Assembly: GCA_033782935.1 (NCBI GenBank)
Contig: JAWQEG010000166.1
Span: forward strand, 3,128,001 to 3,192,000
Length of the DNA: 64,000 nucleotides
Source: Petrolisthes cinctipes
Lineage: Eukaryota > Arthropoda > Malacostraca > Decapoda > Porcellanidae
Direction: 5' to 3'
Part shown: piece after piece, positions 14,388 through 28,263 of the stretch
How the letters are laid out: every line of letters starts with the position of its first letter
Position numbering within the stretch: the first letter of the stretch is position 1
Notes under the pieces: model-generated
The model's database searches: none
Seen by the model: only the letters and a program-made list of their open reading frames with translations
Told to the model about the DNA's origin: nothing
Made by a program: the position numbers and the translations under genes

Positions 14388-14411
14388 CTATATTTAGAAA
14401 ATATAGGCATG
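14388..14411 (+). repeat. C monomer end with private 13-bp deletion, copy 2
   Basis: Shares TTTAGAAAAT and the 13-bp shortening with the site near 9351, differing by one base (ATATAGGCATG versus ATAAAGGCATG). It lies in the 5037-bp-offset segment and supports duplication by descent rather than coincidence. Confidence 0.75.
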
Positions 14412-15699
14412 TACAGACTGCTTCTGGGACCCCATAATATAGAATTTTCGAGTGTTTTGAGCCTGAATTTGAGATATAAACGGGTACAGAAGATACATGC
14501 ACATATTGACTTTTAGCATCTAAAATATCGATTTTCAGCATGTTTTGGGCCTGAATTTTGAAAATACTCTAACACGGAGTAGGCATGTACAGATACCTTC
14601 TGGGACCTCTAAATATCGAATTTTCGGGTGTTTTGGGACTGAATTTGAGATATCGATTTTTTGGCACCTAAAATGTCGATTTTTAGCATGTTTTTAGCCT
14701 ATATTTTGAAAATATTCTAGCACTGTGTAGACATGTACAGATTGCTTCTGGGACCCCAAAATATTGAATTTTCGGGTGTTTTGAGCCTGAATTTGAGATA
14801 TAAACGGGTACTGAAGATGCATGCACATATCGACTTTTGTGCACCTAAAGGATCGATTTTCAGTATGTTTTGAGCATGTATTTTGAAAATACTCTAACAC
14901 GGAGTAGGCATGTACAGATCGCTTCTGGGAACCCTAAATATCAAATTTTCGGGTGTTTTGGGACTGAATTTGAGATATCGACTTTTTGGCACCTAAAAGA
15001 TCGATTTTTAGCATGTTTTTAGCCTATATTTTGAAAATATTCTAGCACTGTACAGATTGCTTCTGGGACCCGAAAATATTGAATTTTCGGGTGTTTTGAG
15101 CCTGAATTTGAGATATAAACGGGTACAGAAGATACATGCACATATTGACTTTGGGCACCAAAAATATCGATTTTCAGCATGTTTTGGGCCTGAATTTTGA
15201 AAATACTCTAACACGGAGTAGGCATGTACAGATCGCTTCTGGGACCCCTAAATATCGAATTTTCGGTTGTTTTGGGACTGAATTTGAGATATCGACTTTT
15301 TGGCACCTAAAAGATCGATTTTCAGCATGTTTTTAGCCTATATTTTGAAAATATTCTAGCACTGAGTAGGCATGTACAGATTGCTTCTGGGACCCCAAAA
15401 TATTGAATTTTCGGGGGTTTTGAGCCTGAATTTGAGATATAAACGGGTACAGAAGATACATGCACATATTGACTTTGGGCACCAAAAATATCGATTTTCA
15501 GCATGTTTTGGGCCTGAATTTTGAAAATACTCTATCACGGAGTAGGCATGTACAGGTCGCTTCTGGGACCCCAAAATATCGAATTTTCGGGTGTTTAGGG
15601 ACAGAATTTGAGATATAAACGGGTCCAGAAGATGCATGCACATATCGACTTTTGGGCACCTAAAAGATCGATTTTCAGTATGTTTTTGGCCTGTATTTT

Positions 15700-16930
15700 G
15701 AAAATACTCTAACACGGAGTAGGCATGTACAGATACCTTTTGGGACCTCTAAATATCGAATTTTCGGGTGTTTTGGGACTGAATTTGAGATATCGATTTT
15801 TTGGCACCTAAATTGTCGATTTTTAGCATGTTTTTAGCCTATATTTTGAAAATATTCAAGCACTGTGTAGGCATGTACAGATTGCTTCTGGGACCCCAAA
15901 ATATTGAATTTTCGGGTGTTTTGAGCCTGAATTTGAGATATAAACGGGTACATAAGATACATGCACATATTGACTTTGGGCATCTAAAATATCGATTTTC
16001 AGCATGTTTTGGGCCTGTATTTTGAAAATACTCTAACACAGAGTAGGCATGTACAGATTGCTTCTGGGACCCCAAAATATTGAATTTTCGGGTGTTTTGA
16101 GCCTGAATTTGAGATATAAACGGGTACTGAAGATGCATGCACATATCGACTTTTGTGCACCTAAAAGATCGATTTTCAGTATGTTTTGAGCATGTATTTT
16201 GAAAATACTCTAACACGGAGTAGACATGTACAGATCGCTTCTGGGACCCCTAAATATCGAATTTTCGGGTGTTTTGGGACTGAATTTGAGATATCGACTT
16301 TTTGGCACCTAAAAGATCGATTTTTAGCATGTTTTTAGCCTATATTTTGAAAATATTCTTGCACTGTACAGATTGCTTCTGGGACCCCAAAATATTGAAT
16401 TTTCGGGTGTTTTGAGCCTGAATTTGAGATATAAACGGGTACAGAAGATACATGCACATATTGACTTTGGGCACCAAAAATATCGATTTTCAGCATGTTT
16501 TGGGCCTGAATTTTGAAAATACTCTAACACGGAGTAGGCATATACAGATCGCTTCTGGGACCCCAAAATATCGAATTTTCGGGTGTTTAGGGCCAGAATT
16601 TGAGATATAAACGGGTACAGAAAATGCATGCACATATCGACTTTTGGGCACCTAAAAGATCGATTTTCAGTATGTTTTTGGCCTGTATTTTGAAATTACT
16701 CTAACACGGAGTAGGCATGTACAGATACCTTCTGGGACCCCTAAATATCGAATTTTCGGGTGTTTTGGGACTGAATTTGAGATATCGACTTTTTGGCACC
16801 TAAAAGATCGATTTTTAGCATGTTTTTAGCCTATATTTTGAAAATATTTTAGCACTGTACAGATTGCTTCTGGGACCCCAAAATATCGAATTTTCGGGTG
16901 TTTAGGGCCAGAATTTGAGATATAAACGGG
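15700..16930 (+). repeat. Segmental copy (partner 12.44-13.67 kb)
   Basis: Carries the same diagnostic variants as its partner 3259 bp upstream. To its left it joins the segment that matches 9.1-10.69 kb. The junction near 15.70-15.72 kb is therefore a chimera of two source blocks. Confidence 0.82.
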
Positions 16931-17069
16931 TACCGAAGATGCATGCACATATCGACTTTTGGGCACCTAAACGATCGATTTTCAGTATGTTTTTGGCCTG
17001 TATTTTGAAATTACTCTAACACGGAGTAGGCATGTACAGACACCTTCTGGGACCTCTAAATATCGAATT

Positions 17070-19940
17070 ATCGGGTGTTTTGGGACTGAATTTGAGATAT
17101 CGATTTTTTGGCACCTAAAATGTCGATTTTTAGCATGTTTTTAGCCTATATTTTGAAAATATTCTAGCACTGTGTAGGCATGTATAGATTCCTTCTGGGA
17201 CCCCAAATTATTGAATTTTCGGGTGTTTTGAGCCTGAATTTGAGATATAAACGGGTACAGAGGATACATGCACATTTTGACTTTGGGCATCAAAAATATC
17301 GATTTTCAGCATGTTTTGGGCCTGTATTTTGAAAATACTCTAACACTGAGTAGGCATGTACAGATTGCTTCTGGGACCCCAAAATATTGAATTTTCGGGT
17401 GTTTTGAGCCTGAATTTGAGATATAAACGGGTACTGAAGATGCATGCACATATCGACTTTTGTGCACCTAAAAGATCGACTTTCAGTATGTTTTGAGCAT
17501 GTATTTTGAAAATACTCTAACACGGAGTAGGCATGTACAGATCGCTTCTGGGACCCCTAAATATCGAATTTTCGGGTGTTTTGGGACTGAATTTGAGATA
17601 TCGACTTTTTGGCACCTAAAAGATCGATTTTTAGCATGTTTTTAGCCTATATTTTGAAAATATTCTTGCACTGTACAGATTGCTTCTGGGACCCCAAAAT
17701 ATTGAATTTTCGGGTGTTTTGAGTCTGAATTTGAGATATAAACGGGTACAGAAGATATATGCACATATTGACTTTGGGCACCAAAAATATCGATTTTCAG
17801 CATGTTTTGGGCCTGAATTTTGAAAATACTCTAACACGGAGTAGGCATGTACAGATCGCTTCTGGGACCCCAAAATATCGAATTTTCGGGTGTTTAGGGC
17901 CAGAATTTGAGATATAAACGGGTACAGAAGATGCATGCACATATCGACTTTTCGGCACCTAAAAGATCGATTTTCAGTATGTTTTTGGCCTGTATTTTGA
18001 AATTACTCTAACACGGAGTAGGCATGTACAGATACCTTCTGGGACCCCTAAATATCGAATTTTCGGGTGTTTTGGGACTGAATTTGAGATATCGACTTTT
18101 TGGCACCTAAAAGATCGATTTTTAGCATGTTTTTAGCCTATATTTTGAAAATATTCTAGTACTGTACAGATTGCTTCTGGGACCCCAAAATATCGAATTT
18201 TCGGGTGTTTAGGGCCAGAATTTGAGATATAAACGGGTACAGAAGATGCATGCACATGTCGACTTTTGGGCACCTAAAAGATCGATTTTCAGTATGTTTT
18301 TGGCCTGTATTTTGAAAATACTCTAACACGGAGTAAGCATGTACAGATACCTTCTGGGACCTCTAAATATCGAATTTTCGGGTGTTTTGGGACTGAATTT
18401 GAGATATCGATTTTTTGGCACCTAAAATGTCGATTTTTAGCATGTTTTTAGCCTATATTTTGAAAATATTCTAGCACTGTGTAGGCATGTACAGATTGCT
18501 TCTGCGACCCCTAAATATTGAATTTTCGGGTGTTTTGAGCCTGAATTTGAGATATAAACGGGTACAGAAGATACATACACATATTGACTTTGGTCATCTA
18601 AAATATCGATTTTCAGCATGTTTTGGGCCTGTATTTTGAAAATACTCTAACACTGTGTAGGCATGTACAGATTGCTTCTGGGACCCCATAATATTGAATT
18701 TTCGGGTGTTTTGAGCCTGAATTTGAGATATAAACGGGTACAGAAGATACATGCACATATTGACTTTTAGCATCTAAAATATCGATTTTCAGCATGTTTT
18801 GGGCCTGAATTTTGAAAATACTCTAACACGGAGTAGGCATGTACAGATACCTTCTGGGACCTCTAAATATCGAATTTTCGGGTGTTTTGGGACTGAATTT
18901 GAGATATCGATTTTTTGGCACCTAAAATGTCGATTTTTAGCATGTTTTTAGCCTATATTTTGAAAATATTCTAGCACTGTGTAGACATGTACAGATTGCT
19001 TCTGGGACCCCAAAATATTGAATTTTCGGGTGTTTTGAGCCTGAATTTGAGATATAAACGGGTACTGAAGATGCATGCACATATTGACTTTTGTGCACCT
19101 AAAAGATCGATTTTCAGTATGTTTTGAGCATGTATTTTGAAAATACTCTGACACGGAGTAGGCATGTACAGATCGCTTCTGGGACCCCTAAATATCGAAT
19201 TTTCGGGTGTTTTGGGACTGAATTTGAGATATCGAATTTTTGGCACCTAAAAGATCGATTTTTAGCATGTTTTTAGCCTATATTTTGAAAATATTCTAGC
19301 ACTGTACAGATTGCTTCTGGGACCCCAAAATATTGAATTTTCGGGTGTTTTGAGCCTGAATTTGAGATATAAACGGGTACAGAAGATACATGCACATATT
19401 GACTTTGGGCACCAAAAATATAGATTTTCAGCATGTTTTGGGCCTGAATTTTGAAAATACTCTAACACGGAGTAGGCATGTACAGATCGCTTCTGGGACA
19501 CCTAAATATCGAATTTTCGGGTGTTTTGGGACTGAATTTGAGATATCGACTTTTTGGCACCTAAAAGATCGATTTTCAGCATGTTTTTAGCCTATATTTT
19601 GAAAATATTCTAGCACTGAGTAGGCATGTACAGATTGCTTCTGGTACCCCAAAATATTGAATTTTCGGGTGTTTTGAGCCTGAATTTGAGATATAAACGG
19701 GTACAGAAGATACATGCACATATTGACTTTGGGCACCAAAAATATCGATTTTCAGCATGTTTTGGGCCTGAATTTTGAAAATACTCTATCACGGAGTAGG
19801 CATGTACAGATCGCTTCTGGGACCCCAAAATATCGAATTTTCGGGTGTTTAGGGCCAGAATTTGAGATATAAACGGGTACAGAAGATGCATGCACATATC
19901 GACTTTTGGGCACCTAAAAGATCGATTTTCAGTATGTTTT
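17070..19940 (+). repeat. Tandem segmental duplication, long copy (~2.87 kb)
   Basis: The first part (about 17.07-18.48 kb) matches 20.02-21.42 kb at an offset of 2947 bp. The second part (about 18.98-19.94 kb) matches 21.43-22.39 kb at an offset of 2447 bp. The stretch at 18.48-18.98 kb, about one trimer, has no counterpart in the other copy. Shared private variants include ATAGATTCCTTCTGG near 17184, CCCAAATTATTG near 17202, GAAGATATATGCAC near 17751 and CTCTGACACGG near 19146. Confidence 0.87.
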
Positions 19941-20019
19941 TGGCCTGTATTTTGAAAATACTCTAACACGGAGTAAGCATGTACAGATACCTTCTGGGAC
20001 CTCTAAATATCGAATTTTC

Positions 20020-22390
20020 GGGTGTTTTGGGACTGAATTTGAGATATCGATTTTTTGGCACCTAAAATGTCGATTTTTAGCATGTTTTTAGCCTATATTT
20101 TGAAAATATTCTAGCACTGTGTAGGCATGTATAGATTCCTTCTGGGACCCCAAATTATTGAATTTTCGGGTGTTTTGAGCCTGAATTTGAGATATAAACG
20201 GGTACAGAGGATACATGCACATTTTGACTTTGGGCATCAAAAATATCGATTTTCAGCATGTTTTGGGCCTGTATTTTGAAAATACTCTAACACTGAGTAG
20301 GCATGTACAGATTGCTTCTGGGACCCCAAAATATTGAATTTTCGGGTGTTTTGAGCCTGAATTTGAGATATAAACGGGTACTGAAGATGCATGCACATAT
20401 CGACTTTTGTGCACCTAAAAGATCGACTTTCAGTATGTTTTGAGCATGTATTTTGAAAATACTCTAACACGGAGTAGGCATGTACAGATCGCTTCTGGGA
20501 CCCCTAAATATCGAATTTTCGGGTGTTTTGGGACTGAATTTGAGATATCGACTTTTTGGCACCTAAAAGATCGATTTTTAGCATGTTTTTAGCCTATATT
20601 TTGAAAATATTCTTGCACTGTACAGATTGCTTCTGGGACCCCAAAATATTGAATTTTCGGGTGTTTTGAGTCTGAATTTGAGATATAAACGGGTACAGAA
20701 GATATATGCACATATTGACTTTGGGCACCAAAAATATCGATTTTCAGCATGTTTTGGGCCTGAATTTTGAAAATACTCTAACACGGAGTAGGCATGTACA
20801 GATCGCTTCTGGGACCCCAAAATATCGAATTTTCGGGTGTTTAGGGCCAGAATTTGAGATATAAACGGGTACAGAAGATGCATGCACATATCGACTTTTC
20901 GGCACCTAAAAGATCGATTTTCAGTATGTTTTTGGCCTGTATTTTGAAATTACTCTAACACGGAGTAGGCATGTACAGATACCTTCTGGGACCCCTAAAT
21001 ATCGAATTTTCGGGTGTTTTGGGACTGAATTTGAGATATCGACTTTTTGGCACCTAAAAGATCGATTTTTAGCATGTTTTTAGCCTATATTTTGAAAATA
21101 TTCTAGTACTGTACAGATTGCTTCTGGGACCCCAAAATATCGAATTTTCGGGTTTTTAGGGCCAGAATTTGAGATATAAACGGGTACAGAAGATGCATGC
21201 ACATATCGACTTTTGGGCACCTAAAAGATCGATTTTCAGTATGTTTTTGGCCTGTATTTTGAAAATACTCTAACACGGAGTAAGCATGTACAGATACCTT
21301 CTGGGACCTCTAAATATCGAATTTTCGGGTGTTTTGGGACTGAATTTGAGATATCGATTTTTTGGCACCTAAAATGTCGATTTTTAGCATGTTTTTAGCC
21401 TATATTTTGAAAATATTCTAGCACTGTGTAGACATGTACAGATTGCTTCTGGGACCCCAAAATATTGAATTTTCGGGTGTTTTGAGCCTGAATTTGAGAT
21501 ATAAACGGGTACTGAAGATGCATGCACATATTGACTTTTGTGCACCTAAAAGATCGATTTTCAGTATGTTTTGAGCATGTATTTTGAAAATACTCTGACA
21601 CGGAGTAGGCATGTACAGATCGCTTCTGGGACCCCTAAATATCGAATTTTCGGGTGTTTTGGGACTGAATTTGAGATATCGAATTTTTGGCACCTAAAAG
21701 ATCGATTTTTAGCATGTTTTTAGCCTATATTTTGAAAATATTCTAGCACTGTACAGATTGCTTCTGGGACCCCAAAATATTGAATTTTCGGGTGTTTTGA
21801 GCCTGAATTTGAGATATAAACGGGTACAGAAGATACATGCACATATTGACTTTGGGCACCAAAAATATAGATTTTCAGCATGTTTTGGGCCTGAATTTTG
21901 AAAATACTCTAACACGGAGTAGGCATGTACAGATCGCTTCTGGGACACCTAAATATCGAATTTTCGGGTGTTTTGGGACTGAATTTGAGATATCGACTTT
22001 TTGGCACCTAAAAGATCGATTTTCAGCATGTTTTTAGCCTATATTTTGAAAATATTCTAGCACTGAGTAGGCATGTACAGATTGCTTCTGGGACCCCAAA
22101 ATATTGAATTTTCGGGTGTTTTGAGCCTGAATTTGAGATATAAACGGGTACAGAAGATACATGCACATATTGACTTTGGGCACCAAAAATATCGATTTTC
22201 AGCATGTTTTGGGCCTGAATTTTGAAAATACTCTATCACGGAGTAGGCATGTACAGATCGCTTCTGGGACCCCAAAATATCGAATTTTCGGGTGTTTAGG
22301 GCCAGAATTTGAGATATAAACGGGTACAGAAGATGCATGCACATATCGACTTTTGGGCACCTAAAAGATCGATTTTCAGTATGTTTTTGG
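20020..22390 (+). repeat. Tandem segmental duplication, short copy (~2.37 kb)
   Basis: Directly follows the long copy and lacks about 500 bp, one trimer, at an internal junction near 21.42 kb. Few point differences separate the copies (for example CACATGTCGAC at 18255 versus CACATATCGAC here), so the duplication is young compared with the spread of the family. Confidence 0.87.
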
Positions 22391-25300
22391 ACTGTATTTT
22401 GAAATTACTCTAACACGGAGTAAGCATGTACAGATACCTTCTCGGACCTCTAAATATCGAATTTTCGGGTGTTTTGGGACTGAATTTGAGATATCGATTT
22501 TTTGGCACCTAAAATGTCGATTTTTAGCATGTTTTTAGCCTATATTTTGAAAATATTCTAGCACTGTGTAGGCATGTACAGATTGCTTCTGGGACCCCAA
22601 AATATTGAATTTTCGGGTGTTTTGAGCCTGAATTTGAGATATAAACGGGTACAGAAGATACATGCACATATTGACTTTGGGCATCTAAAATATCGATTTT
22701 CAGCATGTTTTGGGCCTGTATTTTGAAAATACTCTAACACTGAGTAGGCATGTACAGATTGCTTCTGGGACCCCAAAATATTGAATTTTCGGGTGTTTTG
22801 AGCCTGAATTTGAGATATAAACGGGTACTGAAGATGCATGCACATATCGACTTTTGTGCACCTAAAAGATCGATTTTCAGTATGTTTTAAGCATGTATTT
22901 TGAAAATACTCTAACAAGGAGTAGGCATGTACAGATAGCTTCTGGGACCCCTAAATATCGAATTTTCGGGTGTTTTGGGACTGAATTTGAGATATCGACT
23001 TTTTGGCACCAAAAAGATCGATTTTTAGCATGTTTTTAGCCTATATTTTGAAAATATTCTAGCACTGTACAGATTGCTTCTGGGACCCGAAAATATTGAA
23101 TTTTCGGGTGTTTTGAGCCTGAATTTGAGATATAAACGGGTACAGAAGATACATGCACATATTGACTTTGGGCACCAAAAATATCGATTTTCAGCATGTT
23201 TTGGGCCTGAATTATGAAAATACTCTAACACGGAGTAGGCATGTACAGATCGCTTCTGGGACCCCAAAATATCGAGTTTTCGGGTGTTTACGGCCAGAAT
23301 TTGAGATATAAACGGGTACAGAAGATGCATGCACATATCGACTTTTGGGCACCTAAAAGATCGATTTTCAGTATGTTTTTGGCCTGTATTTTGAAAATAC
23401 TCTAACCCGGAGTAGGCATGTACAGATACCTTTTGGGACCTCTAAATATCGAATTTTCGGGTGTTTTGGGACTGAATTTGATATATCGATTTTTGGCACC
23501 TAAAATGTCGATTTTTAGCATGTTTTTAGCCTATATTTTGAAAATATTCTAGCACTGAGTAGGCATGTACAGATTGCTTCTAAGACCCCAAAATATTGAA
23601 TTTTCGGGTGTTTTGAGCCTAAATTTGAGATATAAACGGGTACAGAAGATACATGCACATATTGACTTTGGGCACCAAAAATATAGATTTTCAGCATGTT
23701 TTGGGCCTGAATTTTGAAAATACTCTAACACGGAGAAGGCATGTACAGATCGCTTCTGGGACCCCAAAATATCGAATTTTCGGGTGTTTAGGGCCAGAAT
23801 TTGAGATATAAACGGGTACAGAAGATGCATGCACATATCGACTTTTGTGCACCTAAAAGATCGATTTTCAGTATGTTTTTGGCCTATATATTGAAAATAA
23901 TCTAACACGGAGTAAGCATGTACAGATACCTTCTGGGACCTCTAAATATCGAATTTTCGGGTGTTTTGGGACTGAATTTGAGATATCGATTTTTTGGCAC
24001 CTAAAATGTCGATTTTTAGCATGTTTTTAGCCTATATTTTGAAAATATTCTAGCACTGTGTAGGCATGTCCAGATTGCTTCTGGGACCCGAAAATATTGA
24101 ATTTTCGGGTGTTTTGAGCCTGAATTTGAGATATAAACGGGTACTGAAGATGCATGCACATATCTACTTTTGTGCACCTAAAAGATCGATTTTCAGTATG
24201 TTTTGAGCATGTATTTTTAAAATACTCTAACACGGAGTAGGCATGTACAGATACCTTCTGGGACCTCTAAATATCGAATTTTCGGGTGTTTTGGGACTGA
24301 AATTGAGATATCGATTTTTTGGCACCTAAAATGTCGATTTTTAGCATGTTTTTAGCCTATATTTTGAAAATATTCTAGCACTGTGTAGACATGTACAGAT
24401 TGCTTCTGGGACCCCAAAATATTGAATTTTCGGGTGTTTTCAGCCTGAATTTGAGATATAAACGGGTACTGAAGATGCATGCACATATCGACTTTTGTGC
24501 ACCTAAAAGATCGATTTTCAGTATGTTTTGAGCAAGTATTTTTAAAATACTCTAACACGGAGTAGGCATGCACAGATTGCTTCTGGGACCCCTAAATATC
24601 GAATTTTCGGGTGTTTTGGGACTGAATTTGAGATATCGACTTTTTGGCACCTAAAAGATCGATTTTTAGCATGTTTTTAGCCTATATATTGAAAATATTC
24701 TAGCACTGTACAGATTGCTTCTGGGACCCCAAAATATTGAATTTTCGGGTGTGTTGAGCCTGAATTTGTGATATAAACGGGTACAGAAGATACATGCACA
24801 TATTGACTTTGGGCACCAAAAATATCGATTTTCAGCATGTTTTGGGACTGAATTTTGAAAATACTCTAACAAGGAGTAGGCATGTACAGATCGCTTCTGG
24901 GACCCCAAAATATCGAATTTTCGGGTGTTTAGGGCCAGAATTTGAGATATAAACGGGTACAGAAGATGCATGCACATATCGACTTTTGGGCACCTAAAAG
25001 ATCGATTTTCAGTATGTTTTTGGCCTGTATTTTGAAAATACTCTAACACGGAGTAAGCATGTACAGATACCTTCTGGGACCTCTAAATATCGAATTTTCG
25101 GGTGTTTTGGGACTGAATTTGAGATATCGATTTTTTGGCACCAAAAATGTCGATTTTTAGCATGTTTTTAGCCTATTTTTTGAAAATATTCTAGCACTGT
25201 GTAGGCATGTACAGATTGCTTCTGGGACCCCAAAATATTGAATTTTCGGGTGTTTTGAGCCTGAATTTGAGATATAAACGGGTACAGAAGATGCATGCAC

Positions 25301-27500
25301 ATATCGACTTTTGTGCACCTAAAAGATCGATTTTTAGTATGTTTTGAGCATGTATTTTGAAAATACTCTAACACGGAGTAGGCATGTACAGATCGCTTCT
25401 GGGACCCCTAAATATCGAATTTTCGGGTGTTTTGGGACTGAATTTGAGATATCGACTTTTTGGCACATAAAAGATCGATTTTTAGCATGTTTTTAGCCTA
25501 TATTTTGAAAATATTCTAGCACTGAGTAAGCATGTACAGATTGCTTCTTGGACCCCAAAATATTGAATTTTCGGGTGTTTTGAGCCTGATTTTGAGATAT
25601 AAACGGGTACAGAAGATACATGCACATATTGACTTTGGGCACCAAAAATATAGATTTTCAGCATGTTTTGTGCCTGAAATTTGAAAGTACTCTAACACGG
25701 AGTAGGCATGTACAGATCGCTTCTGGGACTCCAAAATATTGAATTTTCAGGTGTTTTGAGCCAGAATTTGAGATATAAACGGGTACAGAAGATGCATGCA
25801 CATATCGACTTTTGGGCACCTAAAAGATCGATTTTCAGTATGTTTTTGGCCTGTATTTTGAAAATACTCTAACACGGAGTAAGCATGTACAGATACCTTC
25901 TGGGACCTCTAAATATCGAATTTTCGGGTGTTTTGGGACTGAATTTGAGATATCGATTTTTTGGCACCTAAAATGTCGACTTTTAGCATGTTTTTAGCCT
26001 ATATTTTAAAAATATTCTAGCACTGTGTAGGCATGTACAGATTGCTTCTGGGACCCCAAAATATTGAATTTTCGGGTGTTTTGAGCCTGAATTTGAGATA
26101 TAAACGGGTACAGAAGATACATGCACATATTGACTTTGGGCATCTAAAACATCGATTTTCAGCATGTTTTGGGCCTGTATTTTGAAAATACTCTAACACT
26201 GAGTAGGCATGTACAGATTGCTTCTGGGACCCCAAAATATTGAATTTTCGGGTGTTTTGAGCCTGAATTTGAGATATAAACGGGTACTGAAGATGCATGC
26301 ACATATCGACTTTTGTGCACCTAAAAGATCGATTTTCAGTATGTTTTGAGCATGTATTTTGAAAATACTCTAACACGGAGTAGGCATGTACAGATCGCTT
26401 CTGGGACCCCTAAATATCGAATTTTCGGGTGTTTTGGGACTGAATTTGAGATATCGACTTTTTGGCACCTAAAAGATCGATTTTTAGCATGTTTTTAGCC
26501 TATATTTTGAAAATATTCTAGCACTGAGTAGGCATGTACAGATTGCTTCTGGGACCCCAAAATATTGAATTTTCGGGTGTTTTGAGCCTGAATTTGAGAT
26601 ATAAACGGGTACAGAAGATACATGCACATATTGACTTTTAGCACCAAAAATATCGATTTTCAGCATGTTTTGGGCCTGAATTTTGAAAATACTCTAACAC
26701 GGAGTAGGCATGTACAGATCGCTTCTGGGACCCTAAAATATCGAATTTTCGGGTGTTTAGGGCCAGAATTTGAGATATAAACGGGTACAGAAGATGCATG
26801 CACATATCGACTTTTGGGCACCTAAAAGATCGATTTTCAGTATGTTTTTGGCCTGTATTTTGAAAATACTCTAACACGGAGTAGGCATGTACAGATCGCT
26901 TCTGGGACCCGTAAATATCGAATTTTCGGGTGTTTTGGGACTGAATTTGAGATATCGACTTTTTGGCACTTAAAAGATCGATTTTTAGCATGTTTTTAGC
27001 CTATATTTTGAAAATATTCTAGCACTGTACAGATTGCTTCTGGGACCCCAAAATATTGAATTTTCGGGTGTTTTGAGCCTGAATTTGAGATATAAACGGG
27101 TACAGAAGATACATGCACATATTGACTTTGGGCATCTAAAATATCGATTTTCAGCATGTTTTGGGCCTGTATTTTGAAAATACTCTAACACTGAGTAGGC
27201 ATGTACAGATTGCTTCTGGGACCCCAAAATATTGAATTTTCGGGTGTTTTTGAGACTGAATTTGAGATATAAACGGGTACTGAAGATGCATGCACATATC
27301 GACTTTTGTGCACCTAAAAGATCGATTTTCAGTATGTTTTGAGCATGTATTTTGAAAATACTCTAACACGGAGTAGGTATGTACAGATCGCTTCTGGGAC
27401 CCCTAAATATCGAATTTTCGGGTGTTTTGGGACTGAATTTGAGATATCGACTTTTTGGCACCTAAAAGATCGATTTTTAGCATGTTTTTAGCCTATATTT
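22390..27500 (+). repeat. Domain L3: most diverged, least homogenised stretch
   Basis: The stretch is satellite only, with the highest density of private changes I noticed. Examples are GAATTATGAAAA near 23212, GTTTACGGCC near 23287, CTAACCCGG near 23402, TTGATATATCG near 23479, CTTCTAAGACC near 23578, GTGTGTTGAGCC near 24751 and GAAAGTACTC near 25683. A one-base loss occurs in the T run near 23490. The end of the stretch (26.39-27.13 kb) matches 33.03-33.78 kb. No gene, RNA or inserted element is seen. Confidence 0.8.
26390..27130 (+). repeat. Segmental copy (partner ~33.03-33.78 kb, offset 6643 bp)
   Basis: Shared variants are TTGACTTTTAGCACC near 26632 and 33275, GGGACCCTAAAATATCG near 26729 and 33372, GGGACCCGTAAATATCG near 26904 and 33547, and GGCACTTAAAAGATCG near 26963. 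Landmarks at 26484 and 26638 recur 6643 bp later. Confidence 0.82.
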
Positions 27501-28263
27501 TGTAAATGTTCTAGCACTGAGTAGGCATGTACAGATTGCTTCTGGGACCCCAAAATATTGAATTTTCGGGTGTTTTGAGCCTGAATTTGAGATATAAACG
27601 GGTACAGATGATACATGCACATATTGACTTTGGGCACCAAAAATATCGATTTTCAGCATGTTTTGGGCCTGAATTTTGAAAATACTCTAACACGAAGTAG
27701 GCATGTACAGATCGCTTCTGGGACCCCAAAATATCAAATTTTCGGGTGTTTATGGCCAGAATTTGAGATATAAACGGGTACAGAAGATGCATGCACATAT
27801 CGACTTTTGTGCACCTAAAAGATCGATTTTCAGTATGTTTTTGGCCTGTATTTTGAAAATACTCTAACACGGAGTAGGCATGTACAGATACCTTCTGGGA
27901 CCTTTAAATATCGAATTTTCGGGTTTTTTGGGACTGAATTTGAGATATCGATTTTTTGGCACCTAAAATGTCGATTTTTAGCATGTTTTTAGCCTATATT
28001 TTGAAAATATTCTAGCACTGTGTAGGCATGTACAGATTGCTTCTGGGACCCCAAAATATTGAATTTTCGGGTGTTTTGAGCCTGAATTTGAGATATAAAC
28101 GGGTACAGAAGATACATGCACATATTGTCTTTGGGCATCTAAAATATCGATTTTCAGCATGTTTTGGGCCTGTATTTTGAAAATACTCTAACACTGAGTA
28201 GGCATTTACAGATTGCTTCTGGGACCCCAAAATATTGAATTTTCGGGTGTTTTGAGCCTGAAT

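Larger units (their letters stand above)
9100..17070 (+). repeat. Left domain L2: mosaic with 5037-, 3259- and 1955-bp offsets
   Basis: The region is satellite throughout. Segment 9.1-10.69 kb recurs at 14.14-15.72 kb (offset 5037 bp). Segment 12.44-13.67 kb recurs at 15.70-16.93 kb (offset 3259 bp). Landmarks at 9971, 10099 and 10285 recur near 11926, 12054 and 12240 (about 1955 bp). Neighbouring stretches thus match different partners. Many C monomers have the 10-bp deletion. No gene, RNA or mobile element is seen. Confidence 0.82.
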
